Of a stretch of 19,713 nt of DNA, positions 5,884 to 13,630 are shown one piece after another. Under the pieces are notes generated by a model. It did not search any database. It saw only the letters and a list, made by a program, of their open reading frames with translations, and had not been told where the DNA came from. How positions within the stretch are numbered: the first letter of the stretch is position 1; each line of letters starts with the position of its first letter. The DNA comes from Candidatus Tenderia sp. (GTDB lineage Bacteria; Pseudomonadota; Gammaproteobacteria; Tenderiales; Tenderiaceae): contig JASBUE010000232.1 of the NCBI GenBank assembly GCA_030148045.1, forward strand, positions 1 to 19,713. Direction: 5' to 3'. The translations under genes were made by a program, and so were the position numbers.

Positions 5884-7890
5884 ATGAACGCCAACGTCGA
5901 TGGGAAGTCCTCCGCCCTCAAGGGCATGTCGATTCCCACCAAAATCAATCTTGTTGTCGGGGTGATTTTCCTTCTGGTAATAGTGACGGTAACGGTTGTT
6001 GTCTTCGTCCATGATCGGGAGCATGCGCTGCAGGTGGCCCAGGAACGCGCCACTGACATGACCACCCTCTATTTTGACGGACTGAATACCATGATGTTGA
6101 CCGGTACCATGGCTAACCGTGAGATCCTGTACAAAAAGATGGGGCGTCACGTCGACGTGCTGGAGGCCCGTGTGATTCGCGGTGAGCCTGTGAAACAGCA
6201 ATTCGGGCCGGGTTTCGACCATGAACAACCGCTGGATGAATGGGATCGGCGTGTTCTCAACGGCGAAGAGGTCGTCGAGATCACTGATACTCCCAATGGA
6301 CGGGTGTTGACCGTACTGACACCCTTCAAGGCCACCACCAATACCCGCGGCGTCAACTGTTTGCAGTGCCACAATGTGCCTAATGGTGCCGTTAACGGCG
6401 GTATCCGGGTCAGTTACTCGCTGGCCGAGATGGATGCGCATATCAAAAAAGAGATGGTCATCGAGGCGATTATCAACCTCATTGCCCTGGGGGTCGGCCT
6501 GGTACTGGTTAACTATTTTCTCAGGGGCTGGGTTAGTCGCCCGCTGTTCAGCCTGATGGCAGTGGTCACCCGCCGTGCGGCGGGCGATGCGGATGCCCGT
6601 GTCGAAATCTCGTCAGAGGATGAAATCGGCAAGGTGGGCAAGGCCTTCAATGACATGGCGGACAGGGTCAATGCCAGCACCGAGCGCGAGCATGCCGCGG
6701 CCCAGGAGCTCAGGCACAAGGTGGATATTCTACTCGGCGTGGTCAACAAGGCCGCCAGGGGCGATATGTCGGGCAAGGTGACCTTTGACGGCAAGGATGC
6801 CATCGGTGAACTGGCCGCCGGCCTGCAGGTCATGATCGACAATATTCACACAATGATCGAGGAGCGGCGCACCGCGGTCGAGGATCTGCGGCGTAAGGTG
6901 GCTCTGATTCTCGAGACCGTGACAGCGGCGGCCAACGGCGACCTGACGGGCAAGCTCGAAATTTACGACGATGACGCCATCGGTCAGTTGGCCAGGGGTG
7001 TGCAGTCCATGATCGACAATCTCAATGTGCTGGTGGCGCAGGTACAGCGCTCAGGTATTCAGGTGACCTCGTCGGCCACCCAGATCGCCGCCACCGCCAA
7101 GGAGCAGGAGGCCACCGTGGCCGAGCAGGCTGCCACCGTCAACCAGATTGTGGCCACCACCACGGAAATTTCGGCTACCGCCAAGGAGTTGGTAAGCACC
7201 ATGGACGAGGTGTCGGCGGTGGCGGAAGACACCACCAATGCCGCCACCAGCGGCCAGGCCGGACTGCAGAAGATGGAGTCGACCATGCATCAGGTGGTCG
7301 AGGCCTCCACCTCCATCGCCGCCAAGCTCGAAGTGCTCAATGAGAAGGCGAGCAATATCAACACCGTGGTGACCACCATCACCAAAGTGGCGGACCAGAC
7401 CAATCTGTTGTCGTTGAACGCCGCCATCGAGGCCGAAAAGGCCGGTGAATACGGCCTGGGCTTCTCCGTGGTGGCCACAGAGATTCGCCGTCTGGCCGAC
7501 CAGACCGCTGTGGCGACCTGGGATATCGAGCAGATGGTCAAGGAGATGCAGGCCGCCGTAACTGCCGGCGTGATGAGCGTGGAGCGCTTTTCGGAAGAGG
7601 TGCGCCGCAGCGTGGATGAAGTGAGCAACATCGGTTCGGGCCTGGCCGAAATCATCGATCAGGTGCAGGCGCTGACACCGCGCTTCGAGAGCGTGCATGA
7701 GGGGATGCAGTTCCAGTCGCAGGGCGCCGAACAGATCAAGCAGGCGATCGAACAACTGAGCGAGTCGGCGCAGCAGACCGTGGAGTCGCTGAGGCAATCT
7801 CATTCATCCATCGATCATTTGAACGAAGCGGCCCATATACTGCAGACGGGCGTGTCCAAATTTAAGGTCTCCTCGCCAGATTCGAGGTAG
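5884..7890 (+). CDS. wspA: WspA-type methyl-accepting chemoreceptor with periplasmic c-type haem motif
   Basis: The 668-residue inner-membrane receptor begins the Wsp operon; ATG 5884 has AAAGGA 5 bases upstream. In order: TM1 (about 21-42), a periplasmic domain (about 43-193) with CLQCH at 159-163, TM2 (about 194-213), a HAMP domain (about 214-267), two more HAMP-like units (about 277-325 and 337-385, each ending MIDN), and the MCP signalling domain. Its hairpin tip, ADQTNLLSLNAAIEAEKAGE (503-522), is close to that of Pseudomonas WspA as I recall it. CXXCH after TM1 implies covalent haem attached in the periplasm by the cytochrome c maturation machinery, as in haem-containing chemoreceptors of Desulfovibrio and Geobacter. 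By contrast, Pseudomonas WspA has a four-helix-bundle type sensor without haem. Redox, oxygen or NO sensing is therefore inferred. His89 or another His/Met could be the second haem ligand. There is no C-terminal NWETF-type CheR tether. It should drive WspE through WspB/WspD. Confidence 0.9.
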   Translation: MNANVDGKSSALKGMSIPTKINLVVGVIFLLVIVTVTVVVFVHDREHALQVAQERATDMTTLYFDGLNTMMLTGTMANREILYKKMGRHVDVLEARVIRGEPVKQQFGPGFDHEQPLDEWDRRVLNGEEVVEITDTPNGRVLTVLTPFKATTNTRGVNCLQCHNVPNGAVNGGIRVSYSLAEMDAHIKKEMVIEAIINLIALGVGLVLVNYFLRGWVSRPLFSLMAVVTRRAAGDADARVEISSEDEIGKVGKAFNDMADRVNASTEREHAAAQELRHKVDILLGVVNKAARGDMSGKVTFDGKDAIGELAAGLQVMIDNIHTMIEERRTAVEDLRRKVALILETVTAAANGDLTGKLEIYDDDAIGQLARGVQSMIDNLNVLVAQVQRSGIQVTSSATQIAATAKEQEATVAEQAATVNQIVATTTEISATAKELVSTMDEVSAVAEDTTNAATSGQAGLQKMESTMHQVVEASTSIAAKLEVLNEKASNINTVVTTITKVADQTNLLSLNAAIEAEKAGEYGLGFSVVATEIRRLADQTAVATWDIEQMVKEMQAAVTAGVMSVERFSEEVRRSVDEVSNIGSGLAEIIDQVQALTPRFESVHEGMQFQSQGAEQIKQAIEQLSESAQQTVESLRQSHSSIDHLNEAAHILQTGVSKFKVSSPDSR

Positions 7891-7901
7891 AGGTAGTCGC
7901 C

Positions 7902-8384
7902 ATGCTGCTGCTGTTCAAGATCAACGGCGAACGCTACGGGCTGGATGTGGCCGACGTCGTTGAACTCATGCCCTACGTAGTGTTGCAGAAGCTGCCCAAA
8001 TCCCCCGCCTATATTGCCGGGCTGATGAACCTCAGGGGCAGGATAGTACCGGTTGTGGATCTGTCTATCCTGCTTTGCGACAGGCCGGTCAAGCGTCTGA
8101 TGAGTAGTCGTATCATCCTGATTCGGCCGGTCAAGTCGGAAACGAGACTAGTCGGCCTGTTGGCGGAAAATGTGACCGAAACCATTAAGGTTCCGGAAGA
8201 TATCTTCACCGATACCGGGATACAACCGGAAACCAGTACCTTTGTCGATAAGGTGGCGATGCATCCGACGGGGGTGATTCAGGTCGTTGCGCCGAGCAAG
8301 CTGTTGCCCAATGAAGTCAAGACGATGTTGCGTGGTGAAGAGGGTGCGGCTGTCGGTGACGGAGGGGGAGGCGATGTCATCTGA
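7902..8384 (+). CDS. wspB: CheW-like coupling protein WspB
   Basis: The 160-residue cytoplasmic adaptor couples the receptor WspA to the kinase WspE. It is a single CheW domain: LLLFKINGERYGLDV at the start, GLMNLRGRIVPVVDLS (40-55) in the middle, and a GLLAENVTET segment (85-94), also found in WspB homologues. ATG 7902 follows a purine-rich GAGGTAGAGG overlapping the end of wspA, and only 11 bases separate the two genes. The C-terminus (about 145-160) is glycine-rich and its DNA doubles as the ribosome binding site of wspC, which starts 11 bases before the wspB stop. Two CheW proteins in one operon, here and WspD, is normal for Wsp systems. Confidence 0.9.
   Translation: MLLLFKINGERYGLDVADVVELMPYVVLQKLPKSPAYIAGLMNLRGRIVPVVDLSILLCDRPVKRLMSSRIILIRPVKSETRLVGLLAENVTETIKVPEDIFTDTGIQPETSTFVDKVAMHPTGVIQVVAPSKLLPNEVKTMLRGEEGAAVGDGGGGDVI
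8361..8376 (+). promoter_or_regulatory. Strong ribosome binding site fixing the wspC start
   Basis: The purine run GGAGGGGGAGG (8361-8371) precedes ATG 8374. It lies inside the last codons of wspB and picks ATG 8374 over the longer frame from 8287. The arrangement also suggests translational coupling of wspB and wspC. Confidence 0.6.
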
Positions 8385-9675
8385 CACTATTTATCAGCTG
8401 ATCAAGTCCGCCATGGGGCTGGCCCCGGCGTCGGTGGGCGTAGAAAGCATTGAGCGAGTGGTGACGCGGCGTATGAAAGCTGTCGGTATTGACGAGGTCG
8501 ATGACTATTGCCAGCTGATCAAGACATCCGCGCAAGAGAAACAGAATCTTATCAATGAAATTACGGTACCGGAAACCTGGTTCTTCCGTGATGATGAACC
8601 TTTCAAAGTGTTGGTGGATTTTGCCAAAAAGCTCAGAATCAGTCGCGGCAGGCGGCGCATCAAGATACTCAGTATGCCCTGCTCCACTGGTGAGGAACCC
8701 TATTCCATCGCCATGGCGCTATGTGACGCCGGCTTTGGGAAAGATGATTTCAGTATCGATGCGATCGACATCAGTACCCGCGTGCTGGAGAAGGCTCGCG
8801 CGGGTATATACTGCAGGAACTCGTTCCGCGGCAAAAATCTCGGTTTTCGCGACAAGTACTTCGATAGGCAGGGCGAGAACTATTATCTCATGCCCGAGAT
8901 CAAGGCAACGGTGAAATTCGGCAAGGGCAATGTGGTGAGCCCGGACTTTATGGCCGGCGCAGGGGTCTATGACGTGGCGTTCTGCCGCAATCTTTTGATC
9001 TATTTCGATTACGACATGAAATGCAGAGTGCTCAAGACGCTGCACAGCCTTATGAGTGGTCGGGCGCTGCTGGTGTTGGGGCATGCGGAGACCGGCCGTA
9101 TGCCGGCGGGCCTGTTCGAGACGCTCAATCTGCCGGGAGCGTTTGCCTATTTGAAAAGCGATGGTCCAGAATCGGTACCTGCCATGCGGAACGCGCCTCT
9201 CTCCGCGGCCGCGGATCAGCGGCTGCCGGCGTCACGAAACCGTCGCAATCGCAAACCATCCAAATCTTCCAAGGCAACCAACACCGTCGCCGGTGCGGTC
9301 GTCTCATCCCCCCGCAAGCAGGCGCAAAGTCCGGACGAGCCGCTTGCCGATATCCAAAGCTGGGTCGAGTTCGTTCAGCGGCTCGCCGACGAAGGACGGC
9401 TCAAGCAGGCCCTGACGGAATGTGACAAATTGATCGCGGCGGTGCCCGGTTCGGCCCAGGGCTACTATCTCAAGGGCTTGGTGTTGCTGGGCTTCGATGC
9501 CGATGCCGAGGCGATGGAGACCTTCAAGAAGGCCGTCTATCTCGACCCCAAGCACTACCAGTCGCTGATCCATCTCTCGGTATTGGCCGAGGAGCTAGGT
9601 GAGCTGCGCGCGGCGGAAAATTTCCGCGCCCGCGCCGACCGTCTGCGCGACAGCGGCGAGTCCGACGCGATTTAG
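8374..9675 (+). CDS. wspC: CheR-type methyltransferase with TPR repeats, WspC
   Basis: The 433-residue protein should transfer methyl groups from S-adenosylmethionine to glutamates of WspA, raising its activity. Residues about 1-260 are the CheR domain: helical N-domain, VPETWFFRDDEPF (65-77), the SAM-binding loop SMPCSTGEEPYS (100-111), ID-IS after the second strand (131-134), and FCRNLLIYFD (203-212). A low-complexity basic linker (about 275-320) follows, then about two TPR units (about 328-425) including GYYLKGLVLLGF and HYQSLIHLSVLAEELGE. CheR with a C-terminal TPR is characteristic of WspC, and fits a receptor without a tethering pentapeptide. The start overlaps the wspB end by 11 bases. 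Confidence 0.91.
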   Translation: MSSDTIYQLIKSAMGLAPASVGVESIERVVTRRMKAVGIDEVDDYCQLIKTSAQEKQNLINEITVPETWFFRDDEPFKVLVDFAKKLRISRGRRRIKILSMPCSTGEEPYSIAMALCDAGFGKDDFSIDAIDISTRVLEKARAGIYCRNSFRGKNLGFRDKYFDRQGENYYLMPEIKATVKFGKGNVVSPDFMAGAGVYDVAFCRNLLIYFDYDMKCRVLKTLHSLMSGRALLVLGHAETGRMPAGLFETLNLPGAFAYLKSDGPESVPAMRNAPLSAAADQRLPASRNRRNRKPSKSSKATNTVAGAVVSSPRKQAQSPDEPLADIQSWVEFVQRLADEGRLKQALTECDKLIAAVPGSAQGYYLKGLVLLGFDADAEAMETFKKAVYLDPKHYQSLIHLSVLAEELGELRAAENFRARADRLRDSGESDAI

Positions 9676-9694
9676 GTGGGGCGCTGAAGAAGCT

Positions 9695-10375
9695 ATGGCG
9701 GAGCAGGAAAAAACGATCGATGATTGCTGGAACCGGATCGGCGTCTGGGCCAAAGGCAACAGGGAGTGCCCGAAGCTCAAGCAGGTCGGTCATTGCCTCA
9801 ATTGTGAAGTGTTCTCTTCGGCCGGCCGGCAGTTGCTCGAGTGTGAGGCCCCGCCGGGCTATCTGGAGCAGTGGACCGAGTTTTGTTCGGGCCAGCAGAA
9901 GGACAAAAACACTCAGGCCGGTTCGATCATCCTGTTCCGGATCGGTGATGAATGGCTGGGGCTGGAAACGCGCATCCTGGACGAAGTGATGTCGATACGC
10001 AATGTCCATAGCGTGCCGCATCGCAAGAGCACGATCCTGAAGGGGCTTGTCAATGTGCGTGGCGAGCTGCAGTTGTGTGTCTCCATCGGTCGTCTGCTGA
10101 ACATCACCCGTGGTGAAATCACCGGCGCCAACATCGTCAAGGGGGTGTATGAACGCATGGTGGTAGCTTCATATCACGGTGTGAAGTTCGTATTTCCCGT
10201 CAGTGAGATGCGCGGCGTATATCGTTTTGACCTTGGCGAAATGCGCGAGGTGCCTGTGACGGCCATGAATTGTTCAGTGAACTATCTCAAGGGCATGCTG
10301 ATCTGGGAAAACCACCATGTCGGCGTGATCGATCAGGCGTCGTTGTTCCCTGCGTTGGAACGCGGGATTTTGTAG
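9695..10375 (+). CDS. wspD: CheW-like coupling protein WspD with N-terminal cysteine cluster
   Basis: The 226-residue protein is the second CheW adaptor of the Wsp complex. I chose ATG 9695 because the sequence from there (DDCWNRIG at 9-16) matches the N-terminus of Pseudomonas WspD as I recall it. The frame extends upstream to 9599 only inside wspC, giving no homologous sequence. The CheW domain spans about 75-220 (SIILFRIGDEWLGLET, LVNVRGELQLCVSIG). The N-terminal extension holds six cysteines: C11, C25, C34, C37, C50 and C64, with a CX8CX2C core (25-34-37). HCxNC appears to be a family feature rather than special to this genome. Its role is unknown; metal binding is possible. Nineteen bases separate it from wspC and 15 from wspE. 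Confidence 0.88.
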   Translation: MAEQEKTIDDCWNRIGVWAKGNRECPKLKQVGHCLNCEVFSSAGRQLLECEAPPGYLEQWTEFCSGQQKDKNTQAGSIILFRIGDEWLGLETRILDEVMSIRNVHSVPHRKSTILKGLVNVRGELQLCVSIGRLLNITRGEITGANIVKGVYERMVVASYHGVKFVFPVSEMRGVYRFDLGEMREVPVTAMNCSVNYLKGMLIWENHHVGVIDQASLFPALERGIL

Positions 10376-10390
10376 GCGGGAGTCGCGCGA

Positions 10391-11722
10391 ATGTCGGATA
10401 CCACCATGCTGGAGCTATTCAAGCTGGAAGTTGAGCAGCAGACCGGGCTGCTTAACGACAGCCTGCTTGCGCTCGATGACAGCCCGACCGCCGCCGAGCA
10501 TCTGGAGACGGCTATGCGTGCCTCCCATTCGGTCAAGGGGGCGGCGTGCCTGCTGGGGGTGGAGTCGGTACAGACACTGGGCCATGCTATGGAGGATTGT
10601 CTGGTGGCGGCACAGGACGCTCGCCTGCGGTTGGATAGCGATGCCATCGATGTGCTGCTCAAGGCCGTGGATGCCATTCGCCGCATCGCAGCCGGCGAGG
10701 ATATGCTCGATGTCTGGGCGGATGCCAACCGCGAGGAATTCGATGGCCTGATTTCCGCCCTGGAGGCGGTTGGCCGCGGTGCCGATCCCGAAGCGGCGGC
10801 GCAGACCGACGTCTCAAAAGAGGAAGTGCCGGCCGAGACCGCGCTCAGCCTGAGCCGAGACGCCTCCATGCTGGAACTGTTCCGGGTGGAGTGTGACCAG
10901 CGCGGCAAGGTCATCGCTGAGGGGCTGCTGGAGCTGGAACGAAACCCGGCCTCGGCTAAATGCCTGGACCAGCTCATGCGCGCGGCCCACTCCATCAAGG
11001 GCGCGGCGCGCCTGGTGGGCATCGAGCCGCTGGTGGAGATCGCCCATGCCATGGAAGACGGTTTTGTCGCGGCGCAGCACAACGATCTACGACTCTCGGC
11101 TGTTGACATCGACGTCATGTTCAAGGGTCTGGATGTGATCCAGGAGGTCGCCGCCTGTGAGGACGACCTGGAGCAGTGGTATGCCGGCCGCAGGCGGGAC
11201 ATCGCCGCCCTGGTCCAATCGCTGACGGCGATCACATGCGGGCGGAAGGCGGAAGCGCCGGCGTCTGTCCCGGAGCCCGCCGGTCAGACAGCCGCTGCGC
11301 CGCTTGTCCTGGAGGAACCGGATATCTCCCTCACCATGCAGGACCCGTCCATGCTTGACCTGTTTCGTGTCGAGTGTGAGCAGCACGGCGCGGTACTGAA
11401 TAGGGGCTTGCTGGCGCTGGAACAGGCCCCGACTTCGCCGCAGCGCCTGGAGCCGCTGATGCGCGCCGCACATTCGGTGAAGGGGGCGGCGCGGCTGGTG
11501 GGCATCGACCTGGTGATCAAGCTGGCCCATGCCATGGAGGACGATTTCGTTGCGGCACAGAACGGTGAGATCATGCTCGGCACCGACCAGATCGATGTGC
11601 TGCTCAAGGGCGTGGATACCATTCTTGCCATCGCCATGTACGAGGGTGAACTGGCTGATTGGTACAATACCCATAAACAGGAATATCTGGGCCTGCTCCA
11701 CGACATCGACACCATACTCAAA
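10391..11722 (+). repeat. Three tandem Hpt-coding repeats within wspE
   Basis: The units lie at about 10391-10774, 10862-11233 and 11345-11722, separated by Ala/Glu/Pro-rich linkers. Each begins with MLELF or MLDLF, has the AxHS(V/I)KGAA core about 40 residues in, and then the GHAMEDxxVAAQ or AHAMEDxFVAAQ segment. Units 2 and 3 share more words (LFRVEC, LMRAAHS, KGAARLVGI) than either does with unit 1, also at DNA level (for example CTGGTGGGCATCGA), suggesting that they split last. Confidence 0.8.
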
Positions 11723-13630
11723 GGTGAACTGTCCGGCACTGCCGAGGTGCAGCGCCAGTCCGCACCGGCGGCGGTAAGGGACGAGGCGCCGGGGCCGGTA
11801 GAGGCGGAGGCAGAGGATGCCGCCGTCAAGCTGGCGCACCCCACCTCAGCCAAGCAGGAAGTAAAAAAGAATGTCGCGCCGCAGAAGGATCGTGTCCTGA
11901 GGGTGAGCGCCGAGCTGGTCAACCGCCTGATGGGGCTGGCCGGGGAATCGCTGGTGGAGTTGCGCTGGCTCTATCCCTACGCGGAATCTCTGCGCCGTCT
12001 CAAGCGCCAGCAGACCGACCTGGTCTGTCTGATCGACACCCTGCGCGAACGCATGGAGCGTTGCCAGCTTAGCGATGACATGCGCGGCCTGTTACGCGAT
12101 GTCCAGCGCCGGGCCTCGCACTGCCGTGAAATCATGTCCGACCGCCTCACCGAGCTGGAATCCTATGACCGGCGTCTGAGCAACCTGTCCTCCCGTTTGC
12201 ATCGCGAAATGGTGGGCAGCCGCATGCGCCCCTTCATCGATGGCGTGCACGGTTTCCCGCGCATGGTGCGTGATCTCTCCCGCAATCTGAAGAAAGACGT
12301 CCAGCTGGTCATCGAAGGCGAAACCACCCTGGTGGATCGGGATATCCTCGACAAGATCGAGGTGCCGCTGAACCATATTATTCGTAACGCCATCGACCAC
12401 GGTCTTGAGCCGCCGCAAGAGCGCGCCGCCGCCGGCAAGCCGGCCAAGGGGACTATCCGTCTGGGTGCCCATCATAATGCCGGTATGCTCTCCATCGTGG
12501 TTGAAGATGACGGTGGCGGGATCGACCTGGGTAAGCTGCGTGACAAGGTCATCGAAAAGGGATTGATCGATAAATCTATGGCTGAGGCTCTCAATGAAGC
12601 GGAGCTGACCGACTTCCTGTTTCTACCCGGTTTCAGTACCCGGGAAAAGGTGAGCGAGATCTCCGGCCGTGGCGTGGGACTGGATGTAGTGCATGATGCC
12701 GTGCAGGAGATGCGCGGCAATGTCAGGGTTGTCTCCAAGCCTGGCAAGGGTACCCTCTTTCACATGCAGCTGCCATTGACCCTGTCGGTGATCCCGGCCC
12801 TGCTGGTGGAGATCGCCGGCGAGCCCTATGCCTTTCCTCTGGCGCGTATCGACCTGATTGCCTGCGTCAAGCCATCCGATGTCAACGAAGCCGAAGGTAA
12901 TCAATTTGTCGTGCTTGACGGCAAGAATGTGGGGCTGGTCAGCGCCAGCCAGATCCTCGAGAAGGAATCCGGCACGGAGCGCACGGGGATGTTGTCGGTG
13001 GTGGTGCTCAACGAACGTAATCACTATTACGGCATGGTGGTCGACCGGTTTCTGGGAGAACGTGAACTGGTGGTGCAGGTGATACCCGAGGCGCTGGGCA
13101 AGGTGCAGGACATCAGTTCCGCTGCTTTGATGGAGGATGGTTCGCCTTTGTTGATTGTTGATGTGGACGATCTGATTCGTTCCATCGAGAAAGTATTGAA
13201 AGTGGCACGTCTAGGCAAGGTCAGTTCGGTCGTTGAAGAGGGGGCGGCCCTCCACAAGAATGTGCTGGTGGTGGATGACTCCATTACCGTGCGTGAGGTG
13301 GAGCGCAAACTGCTCGAAAAAGCCGGTTATCAGGTAGAGACGGCGGTGGACGGTGTAGACGGTTTGAACATGTTGCGCAGCCGGCGTTTCGATATGCTGG
13401 TGACCGATGTGGACATGCCGCGCATGAACGGTATAGCCCTGGTCAAAACCATCAGGCAGGATGCGGGGTTGCGTTCCCTGCCTGTACTGATGGTGTCTTA
13501 TAAAGATCGAGAGGAGGATAAGTTGAGAGGGCTGGAAGCCGGCGTGGACTATTATTTGACCAAGGGTAGTTTCCATGACGAGACCCTACTGCAGGCTGTG
13601 ATCGATTTGATCGGTGAGGCCAAAGTATGA
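10391..13630 (+). CDS. wspE: Hybrid CheA histidine kinase with three Hpt domains and REC, WspE
   Basis: The 1079-residue cytoplasmic kinase should phosphorylate WspR and WspF. Domains: three Hpt units with AxHS[VI]KGAA motifs and phosphoacceptor candidates H46, H200 and H361; a Pro/Ala/Glu-rich linker (about 445-498); dimerisation helices (about 500-610); the HATPase with N box HIIRNAIDHGLE (662-673), G1 VEDDGGGID (704-712) and G2 GRGVGLDVV (759-767); a CheW-like domain (about 795-935); and a C-terminal receiver (955-1075) with VVDDS (960-964), D1006 and K1058. As far as I know Pseudomonas WspE has one Hpt and is about 300 residues shorter, so the Hpt triplication is the oddity. All three histidines and the flanking Lys-Gly are kept, so all may be functional. 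ATG 10391 has GGCGGGAG upstream. The stop overlaps the wspF start (ATGA). Confidence 0.93.
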   Translation: MSDTTMLELFKLEVEQQTGLLNDSLLALDDSPTAAEHLETAMRASHSVKGAACLLGVESVQTLGHAMEDCLVAAQDARLRLDSDAIDVLLKAVDAIRRIAAGEDMLDVWADANREEFDGLISALEAVGRGADPEAAAQTDVSKEEVPAETALSLSRDASMLELFRVECDQRGKVIAEGLLELERNPASAKCLDQLMRAAHSIKGAARLVGIEPLVEIAHAMEDGFVAAQHNDLRLSAVDIDVMFKGLDVIQEVAACEDDLEQWYAGRRRDIAALVQSLTAITCGRKAEAPASVPEPAGQTAAAPLVLEEPDISLTMQDPSMLDLFRVECEQHGAVLNRGLLALEQAPTSPQRLEPLMRAAHSVKGAARLVGIDLVIKLAHAMEDDFVAAQNGEIMLGTDQIDVLLKGVDTILAIAMYEGELADWYNTHKQEYLGLLHDIDTILKGELSGTAEVQRQSAPAAVRDEAPGPVEAEAEDAAVKLAHPTSAKQEVKKNVAPQKDRVLRVSAELVNRLMGLAGESLVELRWLYPYAESLRRLKRQQTDLVCLIDTLRERMERCQLSDDMRGLLRDVQRRASHCREIMSDRLTELESYDRRLSNLSSRLHREMVGSRMRPFIDGVHGFPRMVRDLSRNLKKDVQLVIEGETTLVDRDILDKIEVPLNHIIRNAIDHGLEPPQERAAAGKPAKGTIRLGAHHNAGMLSIVVEDDGGGIDLGKLRDKVIEKGLIDKSMAEALNEAELTDFLFLPGFSTREKVSEISGRGVGLDVVHDAVQEMRGNVRVVSKPGKGTLFHMQLPLTLSVIPALLVEIAGEPYAFPLARIDLIACVKPSDVNEAEGNQFVVLDGKNVGLVSASQILEKESGTERTGMLSVVVLNERNHYYGMVVDRFLGERELVVQVIPEALGKVQDISSAALMEDGSPLLIVDVDDLIRSIEKVLKVARLGKVSSVVEEGAALHKNVLVVDDSITVREVERKLLEKAGYQVETAVDGVDGLNMLRSRRFDMLVTDVDMPRMNGIALVKTIRQDAGLRSLPVLMVSYKDREEDKLRGLEAGVDYYLTKGSFHDETLLQAVIDLIGEAKV

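Noticed and set aside
5695..6441. 248-codon minus-strand frame over the wspA start
   Set aside because: Antisense to the membrane and haem region of wspA, which is clearly coding; the product shows no motif.
7051..7803. Gly/Leu/His-rich 250-codon minus-strand frame
   Set aside because: Mirror of the repetitive Ala-Thr-rich MCP signalling domain on the other strand.
9599..9694. Longer WspD start
   Set aside because: The extra 32 codons lie inside wspC and do not resemble WspD.
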